The notes: generated from the sequence alone by a model not told the origin. A stretch of 64,000 bases of DNA from Rudaeicoccus suwonensis (GCF_007829035.1 NZ_VIVQ01000001.1:1488001-1552000); one strand, 5' to 3'; positions 26,001-35,760 are shown, numbered from the stretch's first letter. A program made the numbers and translations.

Positions 26001-29000
26001 GAAGATGAAGTGCTGGACACCTATGGGTACGACGCTGAGGGTCGTCAGATCAGCGACTCTGAGACGGGGTCCGGTCTGGCACCAGCGTGCACGACCACCT
26101 CGTACGCGGACAACACCACCAGCTGGATCCGCGACGACGTCGCCGAAGTCATCCACTCCGCGCAGGCCTGTCCCGCAGCCGGGACCGCCCCTAGCGGGAT
26201 CTCGTCCGATATCCGCTCCTACTACGACGGGTCCACCACCCTCGGCGCCGTCCCCGGCGCGGGGGACGAAACCGAGACGGACACCGCGATCAGCAGCACC
26301 CATTTCGCGAAAGTCACCACCGCCTACGACAGCCTGGGCCGGCAAACGTCGACTACTCAGTACACCTCCGCCACTGACACGACCGGTCGTACCTCGAGCA
26401 CCGTCTACACTCCGTCGACGAGTGGACCGGTCACCCAAGTCGTGCAGAAGGACCCTTTGGGTCACACAAGTACGGAAGTTATTGATCCTGGCCGGTACCA
26501 GGTGACCTCCGAAACCGATGTGGCCGGGCACGTCACCACCGCAACCTATGACCCACTCGGCCGGCTGACCGCGGTGTGGAAGCCCGGGCAAACCCAAGGC
26601 TCCACCCCCGCCACGACCAGTTACGCCTACCAGGTGTCGCAGAGCAACCCTTCGACGGTGACCGCGACCACCCTGGTGGACGCGGGTACCGGCAGCACGT
26701 CCACCACCACGAATGTCACCTTGTACGACTCCTACGGCGAGGTGATCCAAACCCAGGACAGCGCTGTCGGTTCTGGGGCGATCGTGAACGACACCGCCTA
26801 CGACGACGCCGGACGGGTCTCGGGTAACGACAACCACTTCTACATCACCGAAAACCCGTCCACCACCTTGCAGGTACCCACCACCGATGGGGACGCGTTC
26901 ATCGCGAACCGCACCGTCACCTCCTACGACGGTGCCGGCCGCCCCACCACAGTGCAGTTGTATGACGGGAACACCCTGACCTCGACAACGACCACCGTCT
27001 ACGGCGGAAACGCCACCACGGTGATCCCACCCACCGGTGGTGTCGAAATGACCACGATCACCAACCCGCGCGGGGAAACCACCGAAACTGATCGGTGGTC
27101 CAGCCCACCCACCTTCTCCGGGAACACGTATTCGGGTGGGACCGCGGTGCGTGACACGTACACGTTCAACGCCGCGGGTGAGCAAACCCAAATGGTCACC
27201 GCTGCGGGCACACCGCAGGCGGCGACGTTTACGACCAGTTACGACATGGCCGGACGTCAGACCTCAAGCGCGGACCCGGACAGTGGCACGACAACCACGT
27301 CCTATGACGACGCCGGGGACCCCATCAGCATCACCGACGCGCAAGGATCAACCGTCGCGCAGACCTTCGACGCCGACGGACGCCTCACCGGCCAGTACCA
27401 GGGCAGCACCTCTGGTACCCAGCTGACCGGCCTGGTGTATGACACGCTGCAGACCGGGCAGCAAACGTCCGCCACCCGCTACGTCGGCGGTAAGGCGTAC
27501 ACGACCGCCGCGACCGGGTACGACAATGCCGGCCGCCCCACCGGAACCTCGGTGTCCTTGTCCGTCCCCGGGTTCGCCGCCGCTTACACCTCACCAGAAA
27601 CGTGGACCAGCACCGGCCTACTGAAGACAGCGACGATCCCCGCCGCCGGGTCAGCGCCAGCAGAAACGCTCACCTACGGGTATAACAACAACGGGGACCC
27701 GGTCAGTGTGACGGGTGGCAATCAGTATGTCGCCGCAGCGGATATCGACCATGACGGGAAACCGTTGGGCTACACCCTGGATCAAGGCACAGACACCACG
27801 TATCTGGCATTCCTATACGACGCGCAGACGCTGGATGTGACGCAACAGCAGTTCGACGCTGGTAGCACCGTCCTGGATAACACCACCACCTCTTACGATC
27901 TCGCTGGAAATATCACCTCCTCCACCGACACCCAGGGCGCGTCTGGGGCGGCCTCGACCACGACCTGTTACAACTACGACCACCTGGACGAGCTCACCCA
28001 GGCGTGGACGTCCACAGACAACTGCTCCGCGGACCCCTCCACCGCAGGCAACGCGACCGTGGGTGGGGCGGCACCGTTCTGGGAGTCTTGGACCTATGAC
28101 GCGGGCGGATCGCGCACCACCCAAACCGCGCACCAACTCCCCGCGACCGCGACTCCGGTGTCCGGAACTAACCCGCTGACCCCGACCACGGGTGACAACG
28201 TGACCACCTCGGCGGTCGGGTCGACCGGTCACGCCCACGATCTGACCGGGACTACCACCACCGGCCCGAACGCAGGTTCCACTAGTCAGACCGTGAACGC
28301 GGACGGGCAGGTCACCGCGCGCACCACTGCAGGCGGGAGCCAGACTCTGACTTGGGACCCTCTGGGATTCCTGGCGTCGGTGACGACTCCTGCTGGGACG
28401 ACCAGCTACGTCAATGACGCCAGCGGTGACCCGCTGCTGGAAACTGACCCGTCCGGTGCGACGACGTTGTACTTGGGTTCTGAGGATGTGACCGTCACCG
28501 GTGGTGCCGTCAGTAACGTCACCCGGTACTACGACATCGCTGGTCGGCAGATCGCCTACCGGGTCGGCACCGTGGGCCCCACCTACGTTGACGCCAACAC
28601 TCAGGGCACCACGACCACCACATACACCCCCAGTGGGTCCGGTGGGACGCCGGCCGCGAATACGACTCGCCAGTACTTGGACCCGTACGGCAATAACCTT
28701 GCTGCGACATCGGCATCAGCCCTGGTCGCACCCACCCTGGCGACGAATCGGTCCTTCCTTGGTGCTGCCAGTAACGGTGACACCGGCCTGATCAGCACTG
28801 GCCTGCGCAAATATGACCCCACCACCGGCACCTTTATGTCTGTGGACCCCGTCCGAGACCCCTCAGCTGTGGATGAGCTCAACGGGTACGCCTACGGCGG
28901 TGGGAACCCCGTCACCAACAGTGACCCGACCGGTGCCCGGTACCCCTCCTCGGCAGAAAACGGGCCCCACTCCTACGGGTGCGGCAATTCCTGCTGGTCA

Positions 29001-30116
29001 GAAAGCGCCACCGCACGCTACGACTACTGGTACGACCACACCTACCTGCCCGAACTCCGCTGGGAATACTGGCAATCCCAAGCAGCGCTGCGTCGACAAG
29101 AAGCAGAAGCCGCCTACGATAGGCGCATCGCCGCCGAAGAATCCTGGTACAAGGAAATGCACGCCGGGTGGCGCGCACCCACCCCTGCACCCCATAAGAG
29201 TTCTGGAGGCGGCTTCTGGGGATTCGTCACTCACCACGCTGGCGCCATCCTCATGACCGGCGCCGTCGTCGGACTCACCGTCGTTAATGTCGTCCAAGGA
29301 GGAGCCGACCCCCTCACCGACGGACTCGAAGCAGAAGCCGTCGCCGACGATGTCTCCCTTATCGCTAGCGAAGACGCCGGAGAAGGAGCCGCGGCAGAAG
29401 GCTCTTCAAACGACATGTGCGCGACGCAGTCATTCATCCCCACCACCAAGGTGATCCTGGCGAGCGGAGCGACTGCTGCGATCAGCACGTTGAGGGTTGG
29501 GGAGAAGGTCGTAGCATCGGATCCAGTGACTGGAAAGACCACGACCAAAACCATCGATGCCGTGTGGATCAACCACGACACCGATTTGATGAACCTCGCG
29601 GTTCGTACTCAGTCCGGCAAACAGACCGTGATCCACACCACCGCACACCACCCGTTCTGGGATAACACAACCCACGCATGGACCGAAGTAGACTTCCTTC
29701 ACCCCGGCGATGAACTGCGCTCTCTTAACGGCCAGCCCGTCACCGTAGTCGAACACACCGCGGTCACCGGCGCTGCGAACATGTGGGACCTCACCATCGA
29801 CAATCTGCACGACTTCTACATCGCCACCGCAACCAACGCCGTCCTCGTCCATAACTACGGCTGCGATGAATGGGCGTCAAACTTCGCAAGCAAGAACGGC
29901 GGCGAGATCAAGTCATTCTCAGACCCGGATGGTCTTCCTTTGGGAGAATATCGCCCCGACGGACCGGACACGGACGCAGTTCCCGAGACATGGTTTCATC
30001 ACACTGTAGTTTTGCGAGATGACCTGGTCTACGACGAATACAACCCCAATGGCGCCAGCATAGATGATTTCAAACAGATGTTTCAGTATCATGAGTTCAT
30101 ACACTTTGGATTTTAG
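23031..30116 (+). CDS. RHS-repeat polymorphic toxin with HINT domain and papain-like tip
   Basis: 2361 residues from ATG 23031 (GTG 23025 also possible). Layout: signal peptide (ARVGAMVAVGFIGGVWGGAI, ASA cleavage); Ser/Pro/Thr-rich stalk to about residue 210; RHS shell with many YD repeats (YDAEGRQ, YDPLGRLT, YDDAGRVS) ending in the core motif GLISTGLRKYDPTTGTFMSV DPVRDP; a charged spacer and a hydrophobic helix (GAILMTGAVVGLTVVNVV); a HINT protease domain about 2130-2273 (CATQSFIPTTKVILASG ... TAHHPFW ... VLVHN); and an 88-residue tip. The tip has C (YGCDEWASNF), H (FHHTVVL) and D/N (VYDEYN), a papain-like order. Autocleavage at HINT would free the toxin. The immunity gene follows. Confidence 0.85.
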   Translation: MGVEMTRWGARVGAMVAVGFIGGVWGGAIPVASAAVAADDSTPPAVTMMTPVPVTADGSTGSSVTAAKARPAAATSWPSAVSASVSTTVGGGAKSAGSSPVSIQTITGGSAAPSTTPSPSASATGSPSPSGGLHMSPQAKTLATTAGSAPTSTAAAPSPSSTASSASAGSPQPSPSSTASSSAGAVSSGAASSNATSGAVVWGVQVASHAAASSAGVTGVLVHVSRSDAGSAAGAKISLSTKQWGSAQAEFGSRLRWVAMPACALTTPSVAACRVQTPLVTTTDAKTSTITAVLPSFAKTGGVNATAAATPMAKGASAAGAGLSAAALSKDVSNGAMVVAATTGATGASGSFTATSLQPQGTWSTSGASGDFQWSYPIQDPNPGYGADVAPDVDLSYDSGAVDGQIAGGNTQTGLVGEGWGNPGESYIERTYQTCSDDSSLPTADQTGDECWAGQILTMQLQGQSNPIVIDDSNGTYHLQGDDGSKLVRLTGADNHALAGEYWQLTTTNGVVYTFGENVLPGGSESTATNSVDTEPVYGPTSGDPCYNATFKDASCTQAYRWNLDMVQDPHHVTTIYNYTKESNYYGPDNSTTPTTYDRYSELASVIYGIPATSSSVYANPGSDQITLGYSQRCIASSSFNCASSSFNAANAAQWPDTPQDLVCASTGTCNTHSPSFWTQVRLTSIATAYRSGSSWVPVDSYAVGQDFPSSGDAQMDMTSLTQTGHSGSSTATLPSDQFEYITLANRVTDDSNDNEMQYDRLTDILTETGEHIQAFYNSMPGQSGRSQPLCTTSTLPSDVSENTSECFPVYWTQPYAPTPTLDFFHKYVVTEVTTGSVSGIVPERVVTYTYEGSPAWHYDDNPLVKAKDRTYGQWRGYGKVQSVVGSGSSAQTTVDTYFRGMDGDTLPTGTRSVSITDSTGHSYTDSNQYADTLLESQVYNGTAQVSATITAPTTVATTASQARSGMQPLVATMVRPASTMVLRNLATGGEDEVLDTYGYDAEGRQISDSETGSGLAPACTTTSYADNTTSWIRDDVAEVIHSAQACPAAGTAPSGISSDIRSYYDGSTTLGAVPGAGDETETDTAISSTHFAKVTTAYDSLGRQTSTTQYTSATDTTGRTSSTVYTPSTSGPVTQVVQKDPLGHTSTEVIDPGRYQVTSETDVAGHVTTATYDPLGRLTAVWKPGQTQGSTPATTSYAYQVSQSNPSTVTATTLVDAGTGSTSTTTNVTLYDSYGEVIQTQDSAVGSGAIVNDTAYDDAGRVSGNDNHFYITENPSTTLQVPTTDGDAFIANRTVTSYDGAGRPTTVQLYDGNTLTSTTTTVYGGNATTVIPPTGGVEMTTITNPRGETTETDRWSSPPTFSGNTYSGGTAVRDTYTFNAAGEQTQMVTAAGTPQAATFTTSYDMAGRQTSSADPDSGTTTTSYDDAGDPISITDAQGSTVAQTFDADGRLTGQYQGSTSGTQLTGLVYDTLQTGQQTSATRYVGGKAYTTAATGYDNAGRPTGTSVSLSVPGFAAAYTSPETWTSTGLLKTATIPAAGSAPAETLTYGYNNNGDPVSVTGGNQYVAAADIDHDGKPLGYTLDQGTDTTYLAFLYDAQTLDVTQQQFDAGSTVLDNTTTSYDLAGNITSSTDTQGASGAASTTTCYNYDHLDELTQAWTSTDNCSADPSTAGNATVGGAAPFWESWTYDAGGSRTTQTAHQLPATATPVSGTNPLTPTTGDNVTTSAVGSTGHAHDLTGTTTTGPNAGSTSQTVNADGQVTARTTAGGSQTLTWDPLGFLASVTTPAGTTSYVNDASGDPLLETDPSGATTLYLGSEDVTVTGGAVSNVTRYYDIAGRQIAYRVGTVGPTYVDANTQGTTTTTYTPSGSGGTPAANTTRQYLDPYGNNLAATSASALVAPTLATNRSFLGAASNGDTGLISTGLRKYDPTTGTFMSVDPVRDPSAVDELNGYAYGGGNPVTNSDPTGARYPSSAENGPHSYGCGNSCWSESATARYDYWYDHTYLPELRWEYWQSQAALRRQEAEAAYDRRIAAEESWYKEMHAGWRAPTPAPHKSSGGGFWGFVTHHAGAILMTGAVVGLTVVNVVQGGADPLTDGLEAEAVADDVSLIASEDAGEGAAAEGSSNDMCATQSFIPTTKVILASGATAAISTLRVGEKVVASDPVTGKTTTKTIDAVWINHDTDLMNLAVRTQSGKQTVIHTTAHHPFWDNTTHAWTEVDFLHPGDELRSLNGQPVTVVEHTAVTGAANMWDLTIDNLHDFYIATATNAVLVHNYGCDEWASNFASKNGGEIKSFSDPDGLPLGEYRPDGPDTDAVPETWFHHTVVLRDDLVYDEYNPNGASIDDFKQMFQYHEFIHFGF

Positions 30117-30125
30117 GGCAAAAAA

Positions 30126-30473
30126 ATGGACTTTGTTGATTTTTATCCAGATTTCAGAAAAAGGCCAGGAATGTATGTTCCAACCCTTTCGTATGTTAGT
30201 CTTTGCGGATTTATTGAAGGGTTCAGCCATGGATCGTCGACAACTAACCGAAAAGATTCGGTAATGGCCAGATTTGATGCGTGGCTTCTAGCAAGAAATG
30301 GCGTTCGACCTGAACTTGCGTGGCCGTCTCGCGTACTGTGCGAATTATATCCTCCCGATCAATTGCCAAGGGCGCGTGATTTCAACCTAGCGCAAGATCG
30401 CGAAGCGATGGCATTGTTGTTCAACCTCTTAGATGAATTTCTTGATCTAACTGCCGGAGCCAGTGATCAATAG
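30126..30473 (+). CDS. Probable immunity protein for the RHS toxin
   Basis: 115 residues, starting nine bases after the toxin stop with AGGG as a weak ribosome site. The N-terminus FVDFYPDFRKRPGMYVPTLS followed by YVSLCGFIEGF matches a pattern (xxxRPGMYV...L..FI.G) recurring in small immunity proteins of polymorphic toxin systems. No signal peptide, so it acts in the cytoplasm of the producer. Its DNA is clearly AT-richer than the toxin shell, as is usual for exchangeable toxin-immunity tips. The inference rests on position, size, composition and this motif. Confidence 0.75.
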   Translation: MDFVDFYPDFRKRPGMYVPTLSYVSLCGFIEGFSHGSSTTNRKDSVMARFDAWLLARNGVRPELAWPSRVLCELYPPDQLPRARDFNLAQDREAMALLFNLLDEFLDLTAGASDQ

Positions 30474-30672
30474 GGTTTGCATCTGCTAAGCAGTACCGCG
30501 ATACATCGGGACGCGCCGAAGAACGAAACGCGCCTCCACGCCAGCCTTTGTGGGCTCCAGCGGCACCGACCTCATTGTGCCCTCGATCAGAACGAACAAG
30601 TGGACTACGCGGTACTTGCGCTAGCTTCGTGCGGAGTCTGCGCGGCGCGTTCGTAGGCTCGAGGAGCAGATT

Positions 30673-31185
30673 GTGGACTTGACTGTTGCCGTTGCGCTCA
30701 TCACTGGAGGATCCACTCTCGCGGCCGGCTTCGGAGCCGTTGGCCTCACGACTTGGTTTCAGCACCGAGAGCAAAAGGCTGCCGCAAAACGGCGCCTGGT
30801 TGCCGTGGTGGACGCGGCCGTGACCTCAGCTGCGGCGGGCATCGGGTCCGCGGCAGCCCTGGTCAAAGTCGACACTTCTTTTTCGCAGCGCGTTGCGACG
30901 CTGATGGGCGTCACGAGGCCCATCGATGCGCAACGTGCGATGGAAGCCGTGATGTCGCAAGTGTGGATTCTCGTCGAAGCCGTTGCGGAGGCGCGGCAGC
31001 TGGGGGACAATGACCTCTTTGAGGCCATTAGAGACGTGCACGACCGCTACCTCGACTTCCAGGGATTCTGGACGGACCAGATTGGCCGCGAACCGCGCAG
31101 CGCGGTAGAACGCGACGCGACGACTGAGGCGAGCATGCAAGCATTGTTCGCTGCTCTTGATCGTCTCCGCGCGGTCACCTTATAG
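30673..31185 (+). CDS. Small membrane-anchored protein, unknown
   Basis: 170 residues from GTG 30673. One N-terminal hydrophobic helix (VAVALITGGSTLAAGFGAVG) precedes a helical, charged body (FQHREQKAAAKRRLVAVVDA). No motif is recognised. Proteins with this single-helix-plus-helical-body plan are common orphans in actinobacterial islands. It lies between the toxin-immunity pair and qatA without tight linkage to either. Confidence 0.6.
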   Translation: MDLTVAVALITGGSTLAAGFGAVGLTTWFQHREQKAAAKRRLVAVVDAAVTSAAAGIGSAAALVKVDTSFSQRVATLMGVTRPIDAQRAMEAVMSQVWILVEAVAEARQLGDNDLFEAIRDVHDRYLDFQGFWTDQIGREPRSAVERDATTEASMQALFAALDRLRAVTL

Positions 31186-31605
31186 GCGACTGTCACATCT
31201 ATGCGGCGGTTAGACGCACCGTGTCTGTGTGAGATCTCGGTTGGGAGCAGCGCCGCGTTGCGCCTCACAATCGGGATATTGCGTGGACCTGTCGGACTAC
31301 TGTTTGACGATGAATGCGTTGTCGTTGGACTACGCCGACCTCATGTCCACATTCCGCCCGCCACTGGACCTGGCGCTCGTGGGCACCGCGCTGCTGAAAG
31401 CCCTCGCGGACTCGTACGAAGCATCTTGACCATGAAGCGTGCACGGAACTAGACCAATACCGCGCGCTGGCTGACACGACCAGGTGGGCTCGCGGGCGAC
31501 CTTCGAGACACTACGGCGCAGATGAGCCGAGCGCCGGTACCCTGTGCTGAAGGCAACGGACTCGAGACGACTAGCGATCCCGGGCCTGGGAGCGGAGGGG
31601 TGGCC
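31186..31605. other. Gap before qatA
   Basis: No gene is supported; small open frames here have no recognisable content. The qat promoter should lie here. GGAGCGGAGG at 31589-31598 is a good ribosome site for a start at 31606. Confidence 0.45.
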
Positions 31606-33645
31606 GTGTGGTCCGACACTGAGACGAATATTGACTACATCAATTTTTCTACCGTCGCCGATTCTGTGGTCGAATTGATCGAGCAGGCGCAAGGAAAGCC
31701 TCTCTCTATCGGGATCTCGGGCGCCTGGGGAGTCGGCAAGTCTTCACTAGTGATGCTCACCAAGGAAGCACTCGAGCGCCGCGAACGAGAGCGGGCGCTC
31801 ACAACTGGTGTCAAAGCGAGCGACTTTAAGTCGAAGTACATCTTCGTCTCCTTCAACGCCTGGCTCTATCAGGGCTACGACGACGCCCGAGCGGCGCTAA
31901 TGGAAGCGATCGCGGTGAAGCTCGCCGAGGTCGCTGAGGAGCGTAAGACCGGAATCGACAAGACCCAGGATTTCCTGCGACGGATCGACTGGTTCCGGCT
32001 TGCGAGTCTGACCGCGTGGTCCGCGGCCGCCCTAGCACTCGGATTGCCACCAGTCGGATTGTTCGGTCAATTCGCGTCCTTGTTCACTCGGGGCCGTAAG
32101 GATGGCGTCGACGACGCATTGATCGAAGACGCCCAAGGCGCGATCACTGAAGGTGCCAAGCAAGCCAAGGGACTCCTCAAGGACAAGCCCGCTCAGGACG
32201 AGAGCCCCCGACAGCGGATCCAGGCCCTACGCGACTCCTTTGTCGCAGCCCTTGACGAGCTCAACGTCACCCTTGTGGTCTTGATCGATGACCTTGACCG
32301 GTGTCTGCCTGAAACCGCCGTCTCGACGCTTGAGGCTATCCGCCTGTTCCTCTTCTTGGATGGAACTGCTTTCGTCATCGCTGCCGACGATCAGATGATC
32401 AAGCACGCCGTCAAGAAGCACTTCGACCAGCCCGACGACGCCCTGGTCACGAACTACTTCGACAAGCTGATCCAGATCCCTATTCGTGTCCCGACGTTGG
32501 GCACGCAAGAAGTTCGCGCCTATATGTTCCTGCTCTACGTGCACAACAGCGCCCTGGGGGAAGAAGAACGGGAGACGATACGCGTCGCCGTTTGTGAGCG
32601 GCTGGCGACGACGTGGAAAGGGCTGCGCATAGACCGCGCGTTCATCCAGAGTCTGGGGATCGAGCTGCCGACCGAACTGGTCGCACAGCTTGACACCGCT
32701 GATCGCCTCACGGCCATTATGGCGACGGCCAGTGGAATCGCCGGCAATCCTCGGCTGGTCAAACGATTCCTCAATGCCCTCTCCGTGCGCATGGCCGTTG
32801 CTAAAAACCAAGGAGTCTTCGTTGACGAAGCGGCACTGGCGAAGTTGCTGCTTTTCGAGCGTCTCGCGCCACCAGAGCTTTACCGGGAATTGGCGACGAG
32901 CATTACCAACAGTGCGGACGGCAAACCGCACATGCTCGAAGGATGGGAACCCGTTGACTCCGTTTTGCACACTGAATTAAGAGGCATGGATATCTCTGTC
33001 GAGCCGGTCGATGAAGTCCGGCGCGCCGAAGAATCAGGTATCGAAACCAAGGAAGCGACGACTGACCAGGTCCTCGCCGAAGACGATTTCGCGGTGCAAG
33101 CCTCGGCTAACCATATTCCCGAGAGATGGGCGACAGGCTTTCCCAGGGAATGGCTCGCGCTGCCGCCTCGGCTGACGGATATCGACATGCGTGGTGCGCT
33201 CTATGTCAGCCGCGAGCACCTTCCCATCCTAACGGTCGAGGACGGCATGTCCTCGACCGTGGCTGAGCTTCTCAACGCGATCAAGGAACACCCAGGCGAA
33301 GCAGCTGCACTGACCGACCGTATTCGAACGCTCACCAGCGCCGAGCAAGCCGGTATCTTCGACTGCCTCCTCGACATCGCTCGCCCTATTGACGAGTGGG
33401 GCGTGCCAGAGATCCTCGAAGCCCTGCTGGTGATTGTCCAGGTCGCTCCTAGTTTGAGCGGAAGCTTGGCTGGTTTCCTCGGTGACCGACCGGCCGCCCA
33501 GATCCAGCCCGATCTCATTCCCCGGCTCTCTGGCTTGGTGTGGGCGAGTCGCTTGATGGAGACCTGGTTAACCAACCCCGATATCGAACAGCCTGTAAAG
33601 GTAGCCATCGAACAGAGAGTGGGCAATGGGAACATCGCAAAGTAG
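31606..33645 (+). CDS. qatA: QatA, KAP-family P-loop ATPase of the Qat defence system
   Basis: 679 residues from GTG 31606, chosen because VWSDTETNIDYINF matches the usual KAP/QatA start (MWSDNET). Walker A is GAWGVGKSS (about 39-47) and Walker B is LVVLIDDLDRC (about 223-233). An amphipathic or membrane-associating stretch (LTAWSAAALALGLPPVGLFG) interrupts the P-loop domain as in other KAP NTPases, and FVIAADDQMIKHAV and TASGIAGNPRLVKRFLNAL are further family motifs. It powers or regulates the anti-phage complex QatABCD. Its 3' end overlaps qatB by 20 bp. Confidence 0.92.
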   Translation: MWSDTETNIDYINFSTVADSVVELIEQAQGKPLSIGISGAWGVGKSSLVMLTKEALERRERERALTTGVKASDFKSKYIFVSFNAWLYQGYDDARAALMEAIAVKLAEVAEERKTGIDKTQDFLRRIDWFRLASLTAWSAAALALGLPPVGLFGQFASLFTRGRKDGVDDALIEDAQGAITEGAKQAKGLLKDKPAQDESPRQRIQALRDSFVAALDELNVTLVVLIDDLDRCLPETAVSTLEAIRLFLFLDGTAFVIAADDQMIKHAVKKHFDQPDDALVTNYFDKLIQIPIRVPTLGTQEVRAYMFLLYVHNSALGEEERETIRVAVCERLATTWKGLRIDRAFIQSLGIELPTELVAQLDTADRLTAIMATASGIAGNPRLVKRFLNALSVRMAVAKNQGVFVDEAALAKLLLFERLAPPELYRELATSITNSADGKPHMLEGWEPVDSVLHTELRGMDISVEPVDEVRRAEESGIETKEATTDQVLAEDDFAVQASANHIPERWATGFPREWLALPPRLTDIDMRGALYVSREHLPILTVEDGMSSTVAELLNAIKEHPGEAAALTDRIRTLTSAEQAGIFDCLLDIARPIDEWGVPEILEALLVIVQVAPSLSGSLAGFLGDRPAAQIQPDLIPRLSGLVWASRLMETWLTNPDIEQPVKVAIEQRVGNGNIAK

Positions 33646-34450
33646 CGCCGGCCCAGGATCGAATGTAGCTCTTGTTCCACCGTGGGCCGAGCCGCTGCCA
33701 GAGGACGCAACCCTAGTCACGCTTGAGCCAGTGGCACCTGAGTCTGAGACCGAGCCCGACCGTCCGGTGCCCTCGGATCTGGACCAGCTAGCACCGGATC
33801 GGCGCTTTGTGAGCGCCCGACGCAACCTTGGGTCGTTCGCGAAGACCGGTAACGGTGTTAGCTTGCGCCGCGGTGTCGCCCACTATGTTGGCAATGGGTA
33901 TGGCGGTCCTGGAACCATGTCTCGTCGCCTCGGGTCGATTCCCACTACCGCAAGATCGCTTAGCAGAGCCCTCGACCCCAACAACGCTGACCCGGGTTTG
34001 GATCGCGCCCTTCTGCAGGGCAAGTCAGCCGAGGAGGTCATCGATGCCGTGGTTGAGGCTGCTCGCCCTCAAGACGGCACCCAGGATGCCGAAGCGTCTC
34101 GTGAAGCGATTCGCAACGCCCTATCAGAGCTTTTGCACGAACACGCCGACATCGACCTCCTGAACATGAGCGACGATCAACGGGAGTTCGTCATCGAGCA
34201 CTACACTGCCCATGACGTATATCGACGATTCCTCCTCGACATCGGTAAGCACGTCGTCGACAACGCGCCTAACGCCACCGTCGGCTTGGCGCGCCTCAAG
34301 CAGGCTCGCAGTTGCATCCGTCAAACGATCGCTGAATCGTTCCGACGTCTGCGCGAGACGGGCCGGTCGATGAACACGACCAACGTGCGGATTACCGTCG
34401 CGTACACCCTCAAAGACAGTCTGACTGTCTTTGAGGGGTATCTGGCATGA
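33626..34450 (+). CDS. qatB: QatB, Qat defence system subunit
   Basis: 274 residues from ATG 33626 inside the end of qatA. The N-terminus MGTSQSSAGPGSNVALVPPW is the conserved QatB opening, and FAKTGNGVSLRRGVAHYVG plus GTMSRRLGSIPTTARSL are typical. No catalytic motif is known for this subunit. The last 40 residues carry an Arg/Thr-rich tail and the TGA overlaps the qatC ATG (ATGA), so subunits are translated in coupling. Confidence 0.88.
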   Translation: MGTSQSSAGPGSNVALVPPWAEPLPEDATLVTLEPVAPESETEPDRPVPSDLDQLAPDRRFVSARRNLGSFAKTGNGVSLRRGVAHYVGNGYGGPGTMSRRLGSIPTTARSLSRALDPNNADPGLDRALLQGKSAEEVIDAVVEAARPQDGTQDAEASREAIRNALSELLHEHADIDLLNMSDDQREFVIEHYTAHDVYRRFLLDIGKHVVDNAPNATVGLARLKQARSCIRQTIAESFRRLRETGRSMNTTNVRITVAYTLKDSLTVFEGYLA

Positions 34451-35742
34451 AGTACATCGTTCGCCCTTCTGGAGCAGACCCCGCTGCAAGGGGGCATATG
34501 CCGGACGGCGCAAGATTCGTCGAGCTGTATGCACGACCCGGTAATGCGCACGGCCTTACGGCGGGAGCCTCCATCCTCCAAGAAGTCCGGCGTGCTCATC
34601 TCGAGCCGAGCCTCCGCGCCTGGGACTTCCTCTCCATCGCCCTAGCCGCCGTCGTCGCGGACGCCGCGACTCTTCGTCGCAACAGTCCCGATGGCTGGAC
34701 CCGTGAGATCAGCCTCGATCTCGCGTTGGCCGAACCGGAAGCATGGAAGCCTTATCTCTCCGTATTGACGAGTGCTCTCAGATTCCTCACCACCGACATC
34801 TGGGACATCGAGATCACGACGACGGCCACCGTCCCGTTCAAGACACCCACGGCCCCAGCGACGCACAATGCGGATTGCGTTGCTCTACTCTCCGGCGGGC
34901 TCGACAGCCTTATTGGCGGCATCGATCTCGTTCAGGCTGGCAGGAAGCCCTTCTTCGTCAGCCACACCGTGCGTGGGGACGCCGCCAAGCAGGAGGACTT
35001 CGCCACGCGTCTCGGCGTCAACGAAATGAGCATCCGGCTCAATCACAGCACGAAGGCAAGGAGCCTAGCCGGCTCGGACGAAACGAGCCAGCGCGTCCGG
35101 TCGCTGATCTTCATCGCCTACGCCGTGCTAGCCGCTTCAACGATCATTAGCCCGAACGGAGGGCCCGTTGACCTTTATATCAATGAAAACGGTTTCATCT
35201 CGATCAATCCTCCGTTGACACCTATGCGGGTAGGAAGCCTCAGCACCCGCACTGCACATCCGCGCTTCCTGGGTCTCCTCCAGCAACTGCTCGACGCAAC
35301 CGGGCTAAACGTGCGCCTGATCAATCCCTATCGTTTACGCACCAAGGGACAGATGCTGGCGGAGTGCAAGAACCAGAAGCTACTGGCTGAACTCGCCGAT
35401 CGAAGCACGAGCTGTGGTCGTTTCCAGCGGTACAACTACCGCCATTGCGGGAGGTGTCTTCCGTGCCAAGTTCGTCGTGCTGCATTCCTGGCGTGGAACC
35501 GGCCCGACGGCACCGAATATGTCTTCAGTGATCTGGGCCGCAAGGACAACGATCACTCGGCGTTCGACGACGTACGTGCGGTAGCTATTGCCCGTCTCAC
35601 CGTCGAAGAGGATGGGTTCGCCTACTGGGCGGGAGGCTCCCTATCGTGGGTCCCTCTGAGCGAACGAGATGCAGTCAGGGTCATGCTGAAACATGGCATC
35701 CTCGAACTCGGCGAACTGCACGACCACTACCAAGTCACCTGA
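34447..35742 (+). CDS. qatC: QatC, QueC-like nucleobase-modifying enzyme of the Qat system
   Basis: 431 residues. The PP-loop ATP pyrophosphatase signature is ALLSGGLDSLIGGIDL (about 147-162), and the C-terminal zinc site is TSCGRFQRYNYRHCGRCLPC with four Cys, as in 7-cyano-7-deazaguanine synthase QueC. In the Qat system this protein is required for phage defence, probably by modifying a protein partner or base with a deazaguanine-type reaction. The domain is preceded by about 140 residues that are specific for QatC. Start overlaps qatB. Confidence 0.92.
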   Translation: MKYIVRPSGADPAARGHMPDGARFVELYARPGNAHGLTAGASILQEVRRAHLEPSLRAWDFLSIALAAVVADAATLRRNSPDGWTREISLDLALAEPEAWKPYLSVLTSALRFLTTDIWDIEITTTATVPFKTPTAPATHNADCVALLSGGLDSLIGGIDLVQAGRKPFFVSHTVRGDAAKQEDFATRLGVNEMSIRLNHSTKARSLAGSDETSQRVRSLIFIAYAVLAASTIISPNGGPVDLYINENGFISINPPLTPMRVGSLSTRTAHPRFLGLLQQLLDATGLNVRLINPYRLRTKGQMLAECKNQKLLAELADRSTSCGRFQRYNYRHCGRCLPCQVRRAAFLAWNRPDGTEYVFSDLGRKDNDHSAFDDVRAVAIARLTVEEDGFAYWAGGSLSWVPLSERDAVRVMLKHGILELGELHDHYQVT

Positions 35743-35760
35743 ACAGGCATTGCTTCCCGC

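Noticed and set aside
25869-27191. 440-codon open frame on the minus strand
   Set aside because: Lies wholly inside the RHS gene; its content (GGG/GVG-rich) is the typical mirror of Thr-rich RHS repeats.
31201-31452. Small open frames before qatA
   Set aside because: No motif, no ribosome site, overlapping each other in several frames.
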